Below the pieces are notes generated by a model. The model saw only the letters and a list, made by a program, of their open reading frames with translations. It made no database searches and was not told the origin of the DNA. A program made the translations under genes and the position numbers. From positions 1 to 64,000 of the forward strand of contig WQSX01000009.1 of the NCBI GenBank assembly GCA_009787625.1: DNA of 64,000 nt, in the 5' to 3' direction. Shown here piece after piece: positions 24,367 to 37,900 of the stretch. The first letter of the stretch is position 1; the number at the start of each line of letters is the position of its first letter. Source of the DNA: Oscillospiraceae bacterium (lineage in GTDB: Bacteria > Bacillota > Clostridia > Oscillospirales > Oscillospiraceae).

Positions 24367-25693
24367 AGTAAAATACATCATTAAAACGCTTGAAGCGAGT
24401 GGATTTAAAGCGTATGCGGTCGGGGGGTGCATACGTGATTCCGTCATGGGCAAAAAGCCCAAGGACTGGGACATCTGTACATCTGCGCTGCCTGAAAAGA
24501 CCATGGAAATCTTCAAAAGTGAGACAGTTATTCCAACCGGGCTTCACCATGGCACGGTTTCCCTGCTCCTAAGCGGGAAACTCTACGAAATCACAACATT
24601 TCGCACTGATGGAGTGTATTCGGACAACAGGCGTCCCGACACTGTGAGCTTTGTGACAGACCTAAAAGCCGACCTGAGCCGTCGGGATTTTACCATAAAT
24701 GCACTTGCCTATAACCCTAGCGAGGGGCTGATTGACCCATTTTCGGGCATAAAGGATATTGAGCGAAAGATGATTCGCTGTGTGGGAGATGCAGATAAAC
24801 GCTTTACGGAAGATGCACTGCGAATAATGAGGGCGCTTAGATTTTCCTCGAAACTGAGCTTTGAGATTGAACCCATCACACAAGAGGCGATAAAACGAAA
24901 CCGCAAACTGCTGCAAAACATAGCGGTTGAGCGGATTGCAGTTGAGCTTGACGGCTTGCTTATCGGGGGAAATGTAGCTGAAATCCTCACTGGCTATAGC
25001 GAGGTGCTTGAGGTTTTAATTCCCGAAATAACCCCAATGATTGGCTTTGAGCAAAATAACAGCTACCACCATCTGGACGTGTGGAAACACACAGTCAAAG
25101 CAGTGGAAAGCGTACCACCCGACAGAATTCTCAGGCTAACAATGCTGTTCCATGATATAGCAAAACCACAGTGTTACAGCGAGACAAACGGAGGAGGTCA
25201 CTTCTATGGGCACCCAAAAGTAAGCTCGGAAATGGCGAGAAAAATATTACGCCGCCTGAAATATGACACTCGGACAATAAAAACAGTCACAGAGCTTATC
25301 TATTATCATGATACAGATATCGCTTTGAGTGAAAAGTCAGTTAAAAGATGGCTGAGAAAACTCGGCGAAAAAAATCTTAGAATGTTATGTTCAGCTAAGC
25401 GGGCTGACGCTCTGGCAAAGTCAAAAGAACGCCTAAATTCACAAATCGAAGAAATAGAGACCATAGAGAAATTGATAGATAAAATAATAGTAGAAGAGAG
25501 TTGTTTTTCTCTGAAAGATCTCGCGATAACCGGCAAGGACCTAATCGACCACGGAATCCCTGAGGGCGGCTTGATAGGCGAGGTGCTAAATGAGCTGCTG
25601 GAGATGGTTATTGATGAGAAATCGGAAAATACCAGGGAAGAATTACTGAAAAATGTCACAAAATTACTGAAAAATGAACAAAAATTGAAATAG
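24338..25693 (+). CDS. cca: CCA tRNA nucleotidyltransferase with HD domain
   Basis: This enzyme adds or repairs the 3' CCA of tRNAs without a template. The 451-residue protein has the class II signature GGCIRD (29-34) and DWDICTSA with metal-binding Asp residues, FRTDG, SRRDFTINALAY, RFTEDALRIMRALRFSSK and the family's C-terminal helical body, followed by an HD phosphohydrolase segment (LTMLFHDIAKP, YYHD). The ATG lies 29 bp inside the GT2 gene, indicating translational coupling. Confidence 0.93.
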   Translation: MIETINLPNKVKYIIKTLEASGFKAYAVGGCIRDSVMGKKPKDWDICTSALPEKTMEIFKSETVIPTGLHHGTVSLLLSGKLYEITTFRTDGVYSDNRRPDTVSFVTDLKADLSRRDFTINALAYNPSEGLIDPFSGIKDIERKMIRCVGDADKRFTEDALRIMRALRFSSKLSFEIEPITQEAIKRNRKLLQNIAVERIAVELDGLLIGGNVAEILTGYSEVLEVLIPEITPMIGFEQNNSYHHLDVWKHTVKAVESVPPDRILRLTMLFHDIAKPQCYSETNGGGHFYGHPKVSSEMARKILRRLKYDTRTIKTVTELIYYHDTDIALSEKSVKRWLRKLGEKNLRMLCSAKRADALAKSKERLNSQIEEIETIEKLIDKIIVEESCFSLKDLAITGKDLIDHGIPEGGLIGEVLNELLEMVIDEKSENTREELLKNVTKLLKNEQKLK

Positions 25694-25843
25694 GGTGACA
25701 AAAATTTGGCGATTTGTGACGATAATGCTAATGAAAGTGAGGTGAAAAGCAGAAAAAACACTGTAACCACTAAGGATTGTCGCAATGTGTCAAAATAGAC
25801 AGCAAACTATTGGCACATCGTGACTGTAAAACAGCTAAAGATG

Positions 25844-25872
25844 TTGAAAAATATGCTACTTTATGTTATAGT
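25844..25872 (+). promoter_or_regulatory. Promoter of the giant surface-protein gene
   Basis: TTGAAA (25844-25849), 17-bp spacer, TATAGT (25867-25872). The start near 25879 gives a leader of about 94 nt to ATG 25973, and excludes the earlier in-frame GTG at 25820 as translation start from this promoter. I recognise no riboswitch in the leader. Confidence 0.65.
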
Positions 25873-25972
25873 GGGGTGGGTTACTGTAGCATTTTTAAGA
25901 GTGATCTCGGTCCGGCAGATAGTATTAGCAGACGAAATATTATCGCATCCCCATGGAGGCAACGAAAGTACA

Positions 25973-28900
25973 ATGAATCGCAATTCTTATATTTCACGAA
26001 TTATTTCAACAATCTTAGCTATTATGATTTTTGCATCAACACCGATGCAAGCTACTTTGGCGGGCGGAGTTTATGGTGCTCTGCTTGAGTATGAAGTTAT
26101 ATACGATAGCTACAATCAACAGCCACCGGAACAAGACGATTTACCCGAAAACGAAACTAATAATGAGGAGCCGCCACCGTCGGATGAAGTGAGTGAACCC
26201 GGCGATGGTGCTTATGAAACACCGCCGGGAGACATGCCCGGCGATGGGTCTGAGCCTGCCAATGCTGACCCACCATTTCCTGATGCTAACCCACCATTCC
26301 CTGAAAATAACAACAATATTTTCAATGGAGGAGCCATGCTCGTAGACACAGATAATGTGTACACGATTGTGGGTTTTCGTTCATTATTGGGAGAATACGA
26401 TCTCCCAATTGGGGTGCAATTCGGCAGAGATATTGATAGCATATCGGAGGAAGAGGGCTTACTGCCTGTATTACATCCCCTGATATGGAACTCATACAAT
26501 CAGTTGAGCTCCATCTTTTTACCCTCCCAAAACAACGAACCGTTCGAATTCCCGCTTGAATGGGAACTCGTGAACCCATCAGAGGGTCTGATGCCCGGTG
26601 AGCGTCAACTCCAAATTCGGCAAACAAACGGTAGCATTCAACAAACAATGAGCAGCATAGTTGATGCTATGATTTTAGAACTCTTTCTTCAGACGGGAAA
26701 CTATTTTGAGCTTAGCGAATATAAAGAAGCTTGGCTCGGTCTGCCGACCACTTATAATTTCTTTGGCGGAATCGACAACATTTTCGCACCGGGAAATAAC
26801 TTCGCTCAATTCGGCCAAAATATGTTTGATCCGTTTGGGTTGAATAACCAGAGTGTAAGAGATTCAATCCACGATTATCTGCCAATCACCCTCGAAGTAT
26901 TGACCCCTGTCAGAAATATCACCGGTTTTGTACCGCAAAATCATGAGCTCACCGCAGACGATTTCCTTGCGTATGCCAATTTTGTAGCGTTTCTCGATGT
27001 GCTAAACTCAGAGTTTGAGTATGTCACAGCGGTCATTGATGTGCAAAATGTGTATAGCACACACCCGTTTGCCGCCCGTTATGTCGAGTTTGCCGTGGAC
27101 GGGTGGGAGCTATGCTTAGAAGTTGACCCTGAGCTCGACGGTGCTGATAGCGTGTTTAGGTTTGTCGCAGAGCCTATAATCCCGAACGATGAGTTTTTCT
27201 ATATCGACACCGACATAGTAGAAAACCCTGCCCTTTACGTAACAATCACAGGTCTCGACATTGATGTGGGGGACGTTACACCGGAGTGGCTTGATAGTTT
27301 TGAAGATCTTCTGGAAGACTTATACGACGGTGTAGGTTATGGTAAACTCTTCTCTAACTTGGGATTGCCCGGTTCCGTCACCTTTGAAGTGGCACCACCT
27401 GAAATAGACAATATACTTGGACTATTCTTTGGAGACGATGACCCGGATAACAACATACGTAATTTCGACATAACATGGGCACATAACGGAACTCCGGTCC
27501 CCGACGCATATAGGCTCCGAGTCCTTAGCGACGACTATTATGTTTTCGTTCCCACTATAGTCATACCTGCCGGGTACACCATAGACCAGACTGTGCTTGA
27601 CGATTTAGAGTACAGCTTGCGAGTCACGGTGAGCGTAAATGCGCCCGATGTCACATTCATAAGAAATATAACGCTGACAGGCTTCACACCTCCCGGCTTT
27701 GACTCGAACTACCCCGGTGTGTTTCCCTATGGCATAACATATAGTTTCTTGGAAACTCTTATTGAAGATTTTCCGAGTGCGGTTGAGCTCGAAATAGAAG
27801 CAGCAGTCAGAGCCCCCGACGGTGCATACCTTGATGTGGCGATTTACGAGTTGCCACCCGGAGCTGTAATCAAATGGGTGCACAACACTCCGTCGCTCTT
27901 AGCCTTTTTACTTGCAAATTTCTCAGACAACAGAGTACGACCGGGTACACATACATTCACAGTTGATGCCTATGCTTTAGCTGAGTCTCTTATATCAACC
28001 GGATTTGCTTTAGCAGCAGATGTAATGCCGAGCATTATACTGGAAATTAGCCCTGCGACAGTAGTCGAAGGACCATACCTGCCTTATGACGTATCGACCC
28101 AAATACCTGTTCCGTTCGGTACATCTTGGGAAAGTCTCCATTTCGGGTTCCCGGCAGACCCCCTGCAAGGCTTGTACGAGCCGACTCCTCCAATTTTGCC
28201 AACCTACTTACGCGCAACAATCCGCGTATTCGATGAAGATGCGGCAGAACCTGAGTACAGTTTTGTAGAAGAAGAAATTCCAGTACCCGTGACATGGACA
28301 CTGCATACTGATTCTCTTGAATTTGTCGACGATAACTGGCCCGGCGAATTTGTTTTCGTGCCGGACATAGATTGGGGCGGCCATGATCCGGTCGAAGTAG
28401 AACCTATTGAATTGACAATAACCGTCATAGTTGAGGAACCGACATTCACGATTACAGAGTGGATGGGGCTTGTCTATTATGACGCGCCGGCATCATTTGA
28501 AGACCTATCATATTTGACCCTGCTCTACGGTGAATACGTTGGCAATAAAAGATTACCGACACATATCCGGGCAAGAGCCAACCTCTATGGTGTGCATGGC
28601 TCACTGGTGCGCTACGAAATAATATACATTGCGATAGATGCAGACGAGTGGACCGCCCAAAAGTTCAATGCCGACAATAACGAGTGGCAAACCATAGACA
28701 TAGGCGAGTTCAGCACCCGCAATTACGGCGAATATGAGTTCATACCGGAACTCATATTATACCACCACGCCGATGAACAACGCGACATCTACATACCAAT
28801 CGGAGTAGGCACACCCGACCCGTTTGAAGTCATAGTCGAAGAACCTGTGTTTGTAATCACCGAGCTACAGCTCCGAGCTGTTGATGATGAAGACAGAACC

Positions 28901-31900
28901 GCACCATACGGTGCATTGCGTTTTCAGATTATCAACAGAGAGTTACCAAATATAATTGAAGCTACAGCGGGAGTGCCCGACCCGCAAAATCCAGGCAGCT
29001 TTATAACCGACCACAATACGGTGTTAAATCTAACAGTCCCGCAAAACAGTTGGGGTGACAACAGCGCCGCCGGTGACTGGAGCAATTATTTTGACATAAA
29101 CTACGACTTGGTTGGCCGCAGAATCCGCATGGTCGGTGAGCTTGAATTTTACTTGGATTTACCGCAGACACCGGGCGACCTCCCCGCAGGCATTACAGGG
29201 GAGGCAACTTTCCTCGCAGGAAGTATCACAGATACAAACTACCGTGTAGTTCTTCCCGACAATGTAAGGGATGACTTTACTGCCCCCGTGGAAATTGAAA
29301 ACCCAACATTCACCATAGTTTCCTTTGAATATCTGGGTGGGAGCTATTTTGACGGACGCCTGTCTATGCCTTTCGGCACAACACTTCAGTATATAATGAA
29401 CATGCTGAATAATAACGTCACAGTAACTGCAAATGTCGCTGTTTACGGCGGTTATGATGATAATAGAGTGCCATTATACGATTTTATTTTCCCAATCGGC
29501 ATTGCAAGTGACGACTCCGCCGTGGGAAGATACTGGTTTGACAGCACACTGATTTGGATCGAAAACCCTGTTTGGGACGGAGACCCTGCGTTCATCTTTA
29601 CAGAGGTCGACGACTACACATTTGTGAGCAGAGTAGACCTCGCTTCTCCACCTGCAAATACAGGAAACTCCGTCATTACAGGCGAAGCTGTGTTTCACGC
29701 AGACTTAACAGGCGACCCGACACAAAACTACTCCTCGCCGAACTTCATAATTTCAATTGACGAAGCCACCTATACAATAGTAGACTTTGTGGACGTGGAA
29801 GATATAACCGTTCTATGGGGAACACCCTTTGACAATATACCATTCCCACAAGAGCTTGAAGCAATAGTACATGTATACGGACCTGAATATAATGGCGAAA
29901 AGCCGTTGTTGAGACAGTTCCGTATGCCTTTAAGCAATGGGAACAACGGCAATAACGGCGATGAACCCTATGGTCCCCCCATGGCGTTTCCATTTATATA
30001 TCTTGAGTGGGAATGGTACCCGGTTGATTACGACTATGAAATACCCGGAACATATGTAAGACGTGCCCATGCCGTGACATCAGAGTTTTTTGACTATAGC
30101 AACTGGAGCCTATACCATCACGAAGATGGCTATGTGGATATGCCGAGAATAAACGTCCGTGTCCTGCCTGTAATAATAACAGGCTTTGAAGACGATGAGC
30201 CGTTCTATGAGCAATCTCTGCCATACGGCGCTTATGTATACGAAGTAATTTTACCCGATGAAATTCTTGTAAATGTAATACGCTGGAATCCAAGCGAAGG
30301 TCACACAGCCATCGACAACATAACAAACGGCATACCCGGTGTGCCATTTGACTGGTCAGACCTTGATAACTGGAATCAAGACCCGGACTTTGTCGGCACT
30401 GCACCACGCCCGCTTGCGCCGTGGGGTCCTGAGCGTTATGTGTTCAGTCCGATATTACCGCTATGGTCAGACGATGCAACAAACCTGAGCGACAGCGTGT
30501 TTGTGCTGTTCGACCCTGTTTTCTATGATTATCTGGCAGAATTCGTAGACAGCGAGACTCTACCCGAAGACGCACTCGAAGTATCAACCTATAACATAGA
30601 AATAGAAGTAGAAGTCCGCCACATACCGGTGCTCGACTATGTTTTGCCATTCGATGTAGAGCGCACATTCAACTACGGTGTGGACGAGAGCTATCTGCTA
30701 ATTCCGACTGAGCTCAATTTCACAGTCCGTGACTACGAACTCCCCGATGCCCCAACTCCGCCCGTGTGTGACAATTATCCGGATTACAACTACTGCTATG
30801 ACGCAAATTGCCCCACATACGATAACGACCCAACACCGCCGATTGCCGAAAGAACCGGCAGGTTAGTCAACCGCTTCCTACCCGTAACCTGGACTGTAAA
30901 CCGTTACAGCATAGATGGCACTACACTTTTAAATGAAAACACCACATTTAACAGGAATACACCCGGCAGATATGTATTTACAGCATCAATAACTCCGACA
31001 AGATACAGTCTTATAGACGTAGTAAAAGATGATGAAATCGACCCACCTTACTTCGTGGTATATATCCAACCACGTGACTATGTAATACAGCATTTCTATA
31101 CGCTGCCCGCCAATTTTGCCGACAGAACAGGTATCGCTGCGGGGCATCGTGACGGAGCAGTGTACCCCTATAGAGGCGTACCATACGGCACAACTCGCAC
31201 TGCCCTTGACAGTCTTGACAATCAAAACACTCTACCCGGCATGTGGGCATGGGTGTATCTCCGTGACCATCTGGGCGAGGTCTACAGAAGCTTCTTTATC
31301 CCAATTGCATCAACAGCCAATCCCGGCTGGGAAAGAAACCCCACATGGTTCCCTGCAACTACCCCCGACGGTACACCATTCGTCCTTGCTGACCACGCAG
31401 TTATTCCTGCGCTCGGAACCGTTTACGGCACAGTTCAGTGGAACGACGGCACCAGACAAAGCACCTTTAATCGTGCAAACGACGGCGGCACATGGGATGA
31501 CCCATGGGAAGATAACCCGCTGGTAACATACTATAATATACAAAACTTCCCGGCGAGCGGCAACCGCCCCGGCATATACCGCTTTGGAGTAGAGACAGTC
31601 AATCTACTCGCGCCACAAGATGAAATGAGTTCAGGCGTCACTTTCCAAGTACCACCGGACAGCGCAGAAACAGGCTTGCCCGAAACAGGCGGCCCGCTTG
31701 ACACACTCAGCACAGTGACAATAGAAGTTGAGCGACCAGTGTTCGATGGCAATCTAAGACTTGGCGGAGCAAATTCACGAGTGAATTTGCCGACAAGCGG
31801 CAGTGATACACTCGACGAGTTGATGACTGAGGCTATGTACCGCCACTTTGCATGGCGTGATGAAGTCCACACGCTAACACTAAGCGGTGGAGCAGGACCG

Positions 31901-34900
31901 GGTGGTGGAGCAGGGTTTACCATTGCGGCACATAACGGCTACTTACATAACAACCCCGCAGACCCCGAAACAGCGTGGCCGTATCTCGACACGCTCAACT
32001 TGCATCACTTTACGGGAACTTTAGGCGCAGGCGCATTTGCAAACAACGACATAATACGTTATGTCTCACTTCCGAATAATGCCGCCTTACCAAATGATGC
32101 GTTCAGAAATAACACAGCACTCACGACTGTGGGCGTATGTCCTACAGCAATGAGTCCTATTCCGAACCGCAACAGAACGTTTCCCGCCGGTTGGACACCA
32201 AGCTGGAACATAGCAGAGCTAAACTCACGTCTGCGGCCCGGTCTTGTTGACCTCTACGACGTGCGGGCACTCGGCACATGGGTGTTTGCGGCATCCACAG
32301 CCATTGAGGCGGTGCGTCTGCCAAGAGCTGTTCCCGCCTTAGGGCCCGGCGTATTCAGCCATGCAACAAATCTGCAACTCGTAATACTCTCAACACAAGA
32401 ATACCAAACAGGCGCGGAAGGCACAACATTTGCAGGTATCCCACGCTTTATGCTGATTCGTGACTATAGAGGCACAATCGGAGAAAATCACCAAATGCAA
32501 TATGCCGGCGGCGGCGTACCCGGCGGCTTTGGTCATGCACGTTATGCCCATGTCCTCAATATGTTTGCAGTCATGGGTCAAGATTACAGAATAACTGCAT
32601 ATCCACGGATGGAATATAGCGTAATAGAAGAGTTTTTAGAGATTACTTGGCAGTTTGGAAGTGTGAACGATGATGGTGTGTTCACTCCACAAGGAAATTT
32701 GCCGGGTCATATATCACAAGGTTTACCCTATGATTTAAACTCACTGCGTGTTACAGTAAATACCGATAATCTCGCATACTGGCGTGCGCGAGTGGAGTTT
32801 GCTGACCCAACAATCTTCGGCACCACCACAGTCCACTACACACTACCAATGCGCTTTGCAAATCAGGAGACAGACCTGCGATTCACAACCCCTGACAGCC
32901 GTAATCCGAATTTGCCGGGTTCAGGCTACAGATGTGCTGGTTATCCTTCCTGTGGCGGCCCAAATACCATGCCGGTGGGAGGCCCCGACAATGCGGCTAT
33001 GGGTGGCGGCGCCCCTGTACACATCTATCCCATTCTTTGCCAAAACTGCTACCCAATGAATCCTATGCGCGACACTGATGGTTTCTTATCCCACAACTTT
33101 GGCAGATTCGCTGCAGGGCAAGTGCCGCACCATATCGACGACAGAGCTGAGTTTAGAATATTTAACTTGGGACATCCTACCGATGGAACAGGTATTGCAC
33201 TCACGGATATTGGCTTTAGGTTTGCCCGCGGAAATGATTCGCCATTCCACCAATTCCAAGGGTTAGTTGAGCACGGCACAAGTATGACCACAAGTAATGT
33301 CCATCCCGGACTCGCAGGTAACACACAGATATTGCCGCAAGACAGGCAATTCCCCGGCAGACACACAGATTATCTGATAATAACAACAGCAGAGGGAATA
33401 GAAGAGGAAATCCGCCTCATAATCGAAGTTGAGCCTCACAATCTGCATGTTGAGACAACTGCGATCACATACCCTGACCCGAATGTACCGTGGAACTGGG
33501 AACATGGATGTGACCTGGGTTGCCCCGCCGATTGCAATGAATCGCACGATCATAGACCGGGTTGCCCTTCAAACTGCGAAGTGAACCACAACTTATGGGT
33601 TTTCCCCTCACGCACAGCGGGCTACTTGGTAACAAACACAGTAAACCACCCGTATGGCTCGCCCGTGGGAACAACCTTGAGCGGATATCAAACCCGCGGC
33701 ATGATAGGCTTTACACAGTTTGACATATGGAACTATGCAGGCGTCGAAATGATGGGACTCACCGACATCACCTTTGTGCGAGATTTGGACGAAGACGACG
33801 AATCTCCGTTTGAGCTCCAAACAAGACCGGGCGGCAGGCTCTTCACAGGCGTAGATCAAGGTGCAGGCGGAAACTTTACAACAAGAATTCCCGCAATGCC
33901 CGAAACAGGGGAGACTTCGCCGACAGGTGCAGGACATCTCCGAGGCAACAATGCGGCAAACATAAGAGTACGCCCAAGGGCGGATCTCTTACCCGGCCCG
34001 CATGAAGATACTCTACGCATCCGCGGTCTCGCAGGTGCTGAGATTGTAATAACTCTTCGCTTCTATGTGTATGCGCCACAGTTTGACATAACTGTAGGGC
34101 TACCCCTTGAAGCAATTGACGAAAATGTAATTACAATCCTTAACTATGCAATCCCCGCGAGCGAACCACACAGATTTGAAGGCATGGAGATCATATTCCC
34201 CGAAAGAGGCGTGGGCTATATTCCGACACTCAACGATGCACGCCCAAGCGTAACATTAGGCTCACGCCAAATCGACCTCATAAACAACCACACGGGTAGT
34301 GACACTGAAACAGACAGCACACCACTGACTAACATCCGATGGTTCTTCCTCTGTTGTGAGGATGGAGATTGCGAACGTACCGAGCATTACTTTGAGATGT
34401 TCAATTACGGCTTTGATGACAATCAGCAGCGAGGACTCAGAGTAGGCACTGATATCGGTGCGAACATAGCACTCAGCACTGCTTCAGGTTACGCTCCAAG
34501 GCTTGACCCACCGACACTTTTGGCGTTGCCGATGAATCAACCCACAAGAAGTGCAAACCTGCGCATAGCTCCTGTTGACGGACTGGATATCCCTGATGGT
34601 GCGTCATACGCATACTTTGAAGAAGTGCTCGTAATTGAAGCAGACCACGGATTCAGGCTTGAAATCCCTGTTTCAATCCGCATCATACCCCCGTATTTTA
34701 ATGTAATAGCAACACATCAGCGCGGACTGCCGAGTTCAGTTACGCCAATGCGCACAGTAGGCTTCACATACACAGGTGCAAATCCGCCCGCAACCGACCC
34801 GGACGACCCCACTTTTGACCCGACAAGAGTTGTTCAGCCCGTGCGGTTCACACCACGCCAAGTTGGCTACAACGGCTTCGTTACCTATCGTGTTCACGAC

Positions 34901-37900
34901 ATAACTAATAATGACCGTCCCTACAGGCACACAGGTCCGAGACAAATAAACCTTGAAAACCTGGGAACCTTGCCCGTTGAAAGCTTAACATGGCGTTGGG
35001 CGAGCACAATAAACCCCGATGATGACCTCTATGATCCGAGATATGCACAAGCCTCGGATGCTTTAAGGCGAACACCGTTTAATGTTGAAGGCGGTTGGGG
35101 AATGCGTATAGGTTGGGATAACTCTCAGCATGGCGGAAATGCCCCTCCAACTACAAGGCTCACACCCGCAGGAACTTTCGACGGCAACTTCATTTTGCCG
35201 CCTTTCCCCGCCCCGGATGAAATAGAAAGCAGTAGAGCGAGCATAAGGGTGCGTCCGTATGCCGGCTTGGAGGTTGGACTGCACAGAGATTACCTTGTCA
35301 TTACCGGTGCGCACGGCTTCATAATGCGAATCCGCGTTGAGTTTGAAGTTGAGCCTCCTGTGTTTGCTGCATCTGTCAGGACTGTTTCAAACATAATAAA
35401 TGACCCCGCAACGCAAAATATTGCAATGGCTGATTCACCTACGGATTATATGCTTGCCAATGCAGTTCCGCTTTTGTTCCCGGACAGGCAAGTCGGTTAC
35501 GCTGAGTTTATCGGCGGAAATGTTTTTGCATCTGTAAATATGCCAAACGGCCACAGACAGATAGTTATAACAAATCTTGGTCACGCAAGAATGTTGGGAA
35601 TAACCCATTCATGGCTCAGTGACGAACTGGATCCGGCAACTTTAGCTCCGGGGGATCTGTATTATGGGAGATTGCGGGGCAGACCGGATTTCCAAGTTAC
35701 AAGACCACTAATGCTCAGGCAGAGCACAGCGTATCTGCCGAGCACCAGAAACTATATACAAATGGCTAACAGCGGGCTTGTTAATGTCGGTCAGATTTGG
35801 GTGCGTCCGCAAGTCGGAATGCCTGTCGGAGTTCACCGTGACTATCTGATTTTAAGAGGCTTGCATGGCTTTGAACTCAGAGTACCCGTCCAGTTCACGG
35901 TTACGCCTGATGATTACTATTTGAGCGTTAGCCCGCGAGAATGGACTTTCACATCAAGAGACGAAGGTTATAGAATTACGCACGGAATAGATGCGCAGGC
36001 AATTTACCTCACAGGCTTTGCACAGTTTAATTTCAGTAACTTCGGAACAGCTCCCGTTGAAGGCTTAGATTGGAACAGAACCATTGCCGGCACCGGCGGA
36101 ATAGCGAATTGGGACGGCCCTGGTAATGTGCTGGCTCAAAACGTCGAAATGCGCGGTGCCGGCCCATGCAATAATTCATGCAATGTACCATGTGGTGACC
36201 CGTGCGATAGTTCATGTGGTGACCCATGCGATGATTCATGTGATGAATTGTGCAATCATCCATGCGGCGGAGCAGGCAGTGTTACAACAGGAGAGACACA
36301 AATATTCTTCGCACCATCTCGCAATGCACCTGAAGGTCAGTGGCAAGCAAATGGCAATCACTTCATGGTCTACAGAGGCATGACCGCAGGCAACCACCTG
36401 CCCGGAGCCGGTGGTACAGAGCCGTTTGCACAAGGCACAGGGACTATCCCCGGAGCAACCCTGCGTTATGGAACAGGCACTACAGCACTTCCTGACCGCA
36501 GTAATGTATATCCGGGACAAGCTAATATCAGAGTCATTCCGCGTTTCGGACTGACTGCAACAAATGCAACTACACCCAGAACATACACAGAATACCTCGT
36601 TATCCGCAGAATAAGAGAAGCTCCGGCGGAACCCCAAGTTTTCTTCTTCCCGCTGAGCTTCACCGTACACCCCCGTGTGGGATTACAACTGCGTGACGGC
36701 ATACGCCCTGAAGGGATTGCGGCTGGTCAAGCTTGGCCTGCCGAGCGCCCGAACTGGTCAGCTGCAAGAACGGCTTGGGGCGTGGGCGTGGACGACACAC
36801 CACTCTGGTCATTTGCCCCCGTATTTGAAGGCTATGGAGTAGTGCAAACTTCAAATGCAAACGGAGCAAGAAATAACGCAACTTGGGCGATGTCTGAGCG
36901 AGGCGGCGCACTGATAACAGCGCCGAGTGACAGACTCTCTACTGCGATGTTTGAAATAGTAAATATCGGGCGCGACCGTGTACATGAAGTGACAGCAACA
37001 TTCCAAAGTGAGATAGCAGAAAACACTAACCGTGTATACATACCCGGAGAGGGTCTTGTATCGCCGTTCTATATACAACGAGGACTGAACTCAAATCAAA
37101 CCCTATATCAGAGCATACTTGCAGCAGCAGGACCCGGTAACCGTGGTGGACAGGGAACCGGTAGGGAAAACAGAAATGCAATATTCCCGTCAGCATATGT
37201 CACCCGCTATGCAGAGGGTGAGGCTCCCGGAGATGATGAGTCTGATGAAATATGCTGTGCGGCTTGCATCAGACACCCGGCAAATCGGATATGCTTTGAA
37301 TGCGGCCCGGCTCCGCATACCTGTTATGTTAATTACGGCGTAGACTGCGTATTCATGCCATGCGCTTGCCCAAGCGATGAAGAATGCTGTTGTCTGCCTA
37401 CGGCCGGAAACGGCGAAGGCGGCGAAAACGGCGAAGGCGGTGAAAACGGCGGAGGCACAGAGAACGGCGGAGAAGGCGGCACAGGAGAGAGTGCAGAACC
37501 TACATCTCAAGAAACATTTACGACACCTGTCACTTTCGATGTGAACATTCCCGACTTTGACCCAATCTCAGGCACAGTGGAAGAACTTCTTGCTGCACTG
37601 GATGCACGCTCAGGTCCGGCGATAACCGAGCGCATATCATCAAGAATTGACCACTACCGTGTGAGACCAAGGCACAACCTCCCTGTCGGGGTATATAGAG
37701 ATGTCTTTGTTGTAACAACAGAACATGGCGTAGAAATTGAAATAGCTCTGCATTTTGAAGTGTTGCCGCTCAACTTAGAAGTGGGAACAGGTGCAGTTAC
37801 AAGAGTGGGCGATTATTATGTACCCGTACAGCCGACACCGTTTCTCGCAACAAGAAATCACCATCTTGCTCCTGCATATGATTTCGGAACAAGACAGCTC

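Noticed and set aside
25820-25972. Upstream GTG as start of the giant protein
   Set aside because: It lies upstream of the best promoter (25844-25872) and would add a second hydrophobic stretch before a normal signal peptide. ATG 25973 has a ribosome site and begins a typical signal peptide.
25879-25972. Cyclic-di-GMP or other riboswitch in the giant gene leader
   Set aside because: I could not find the conserved aptamer motifs of any class I know. A covariance-model scan would be needed to reopen this.
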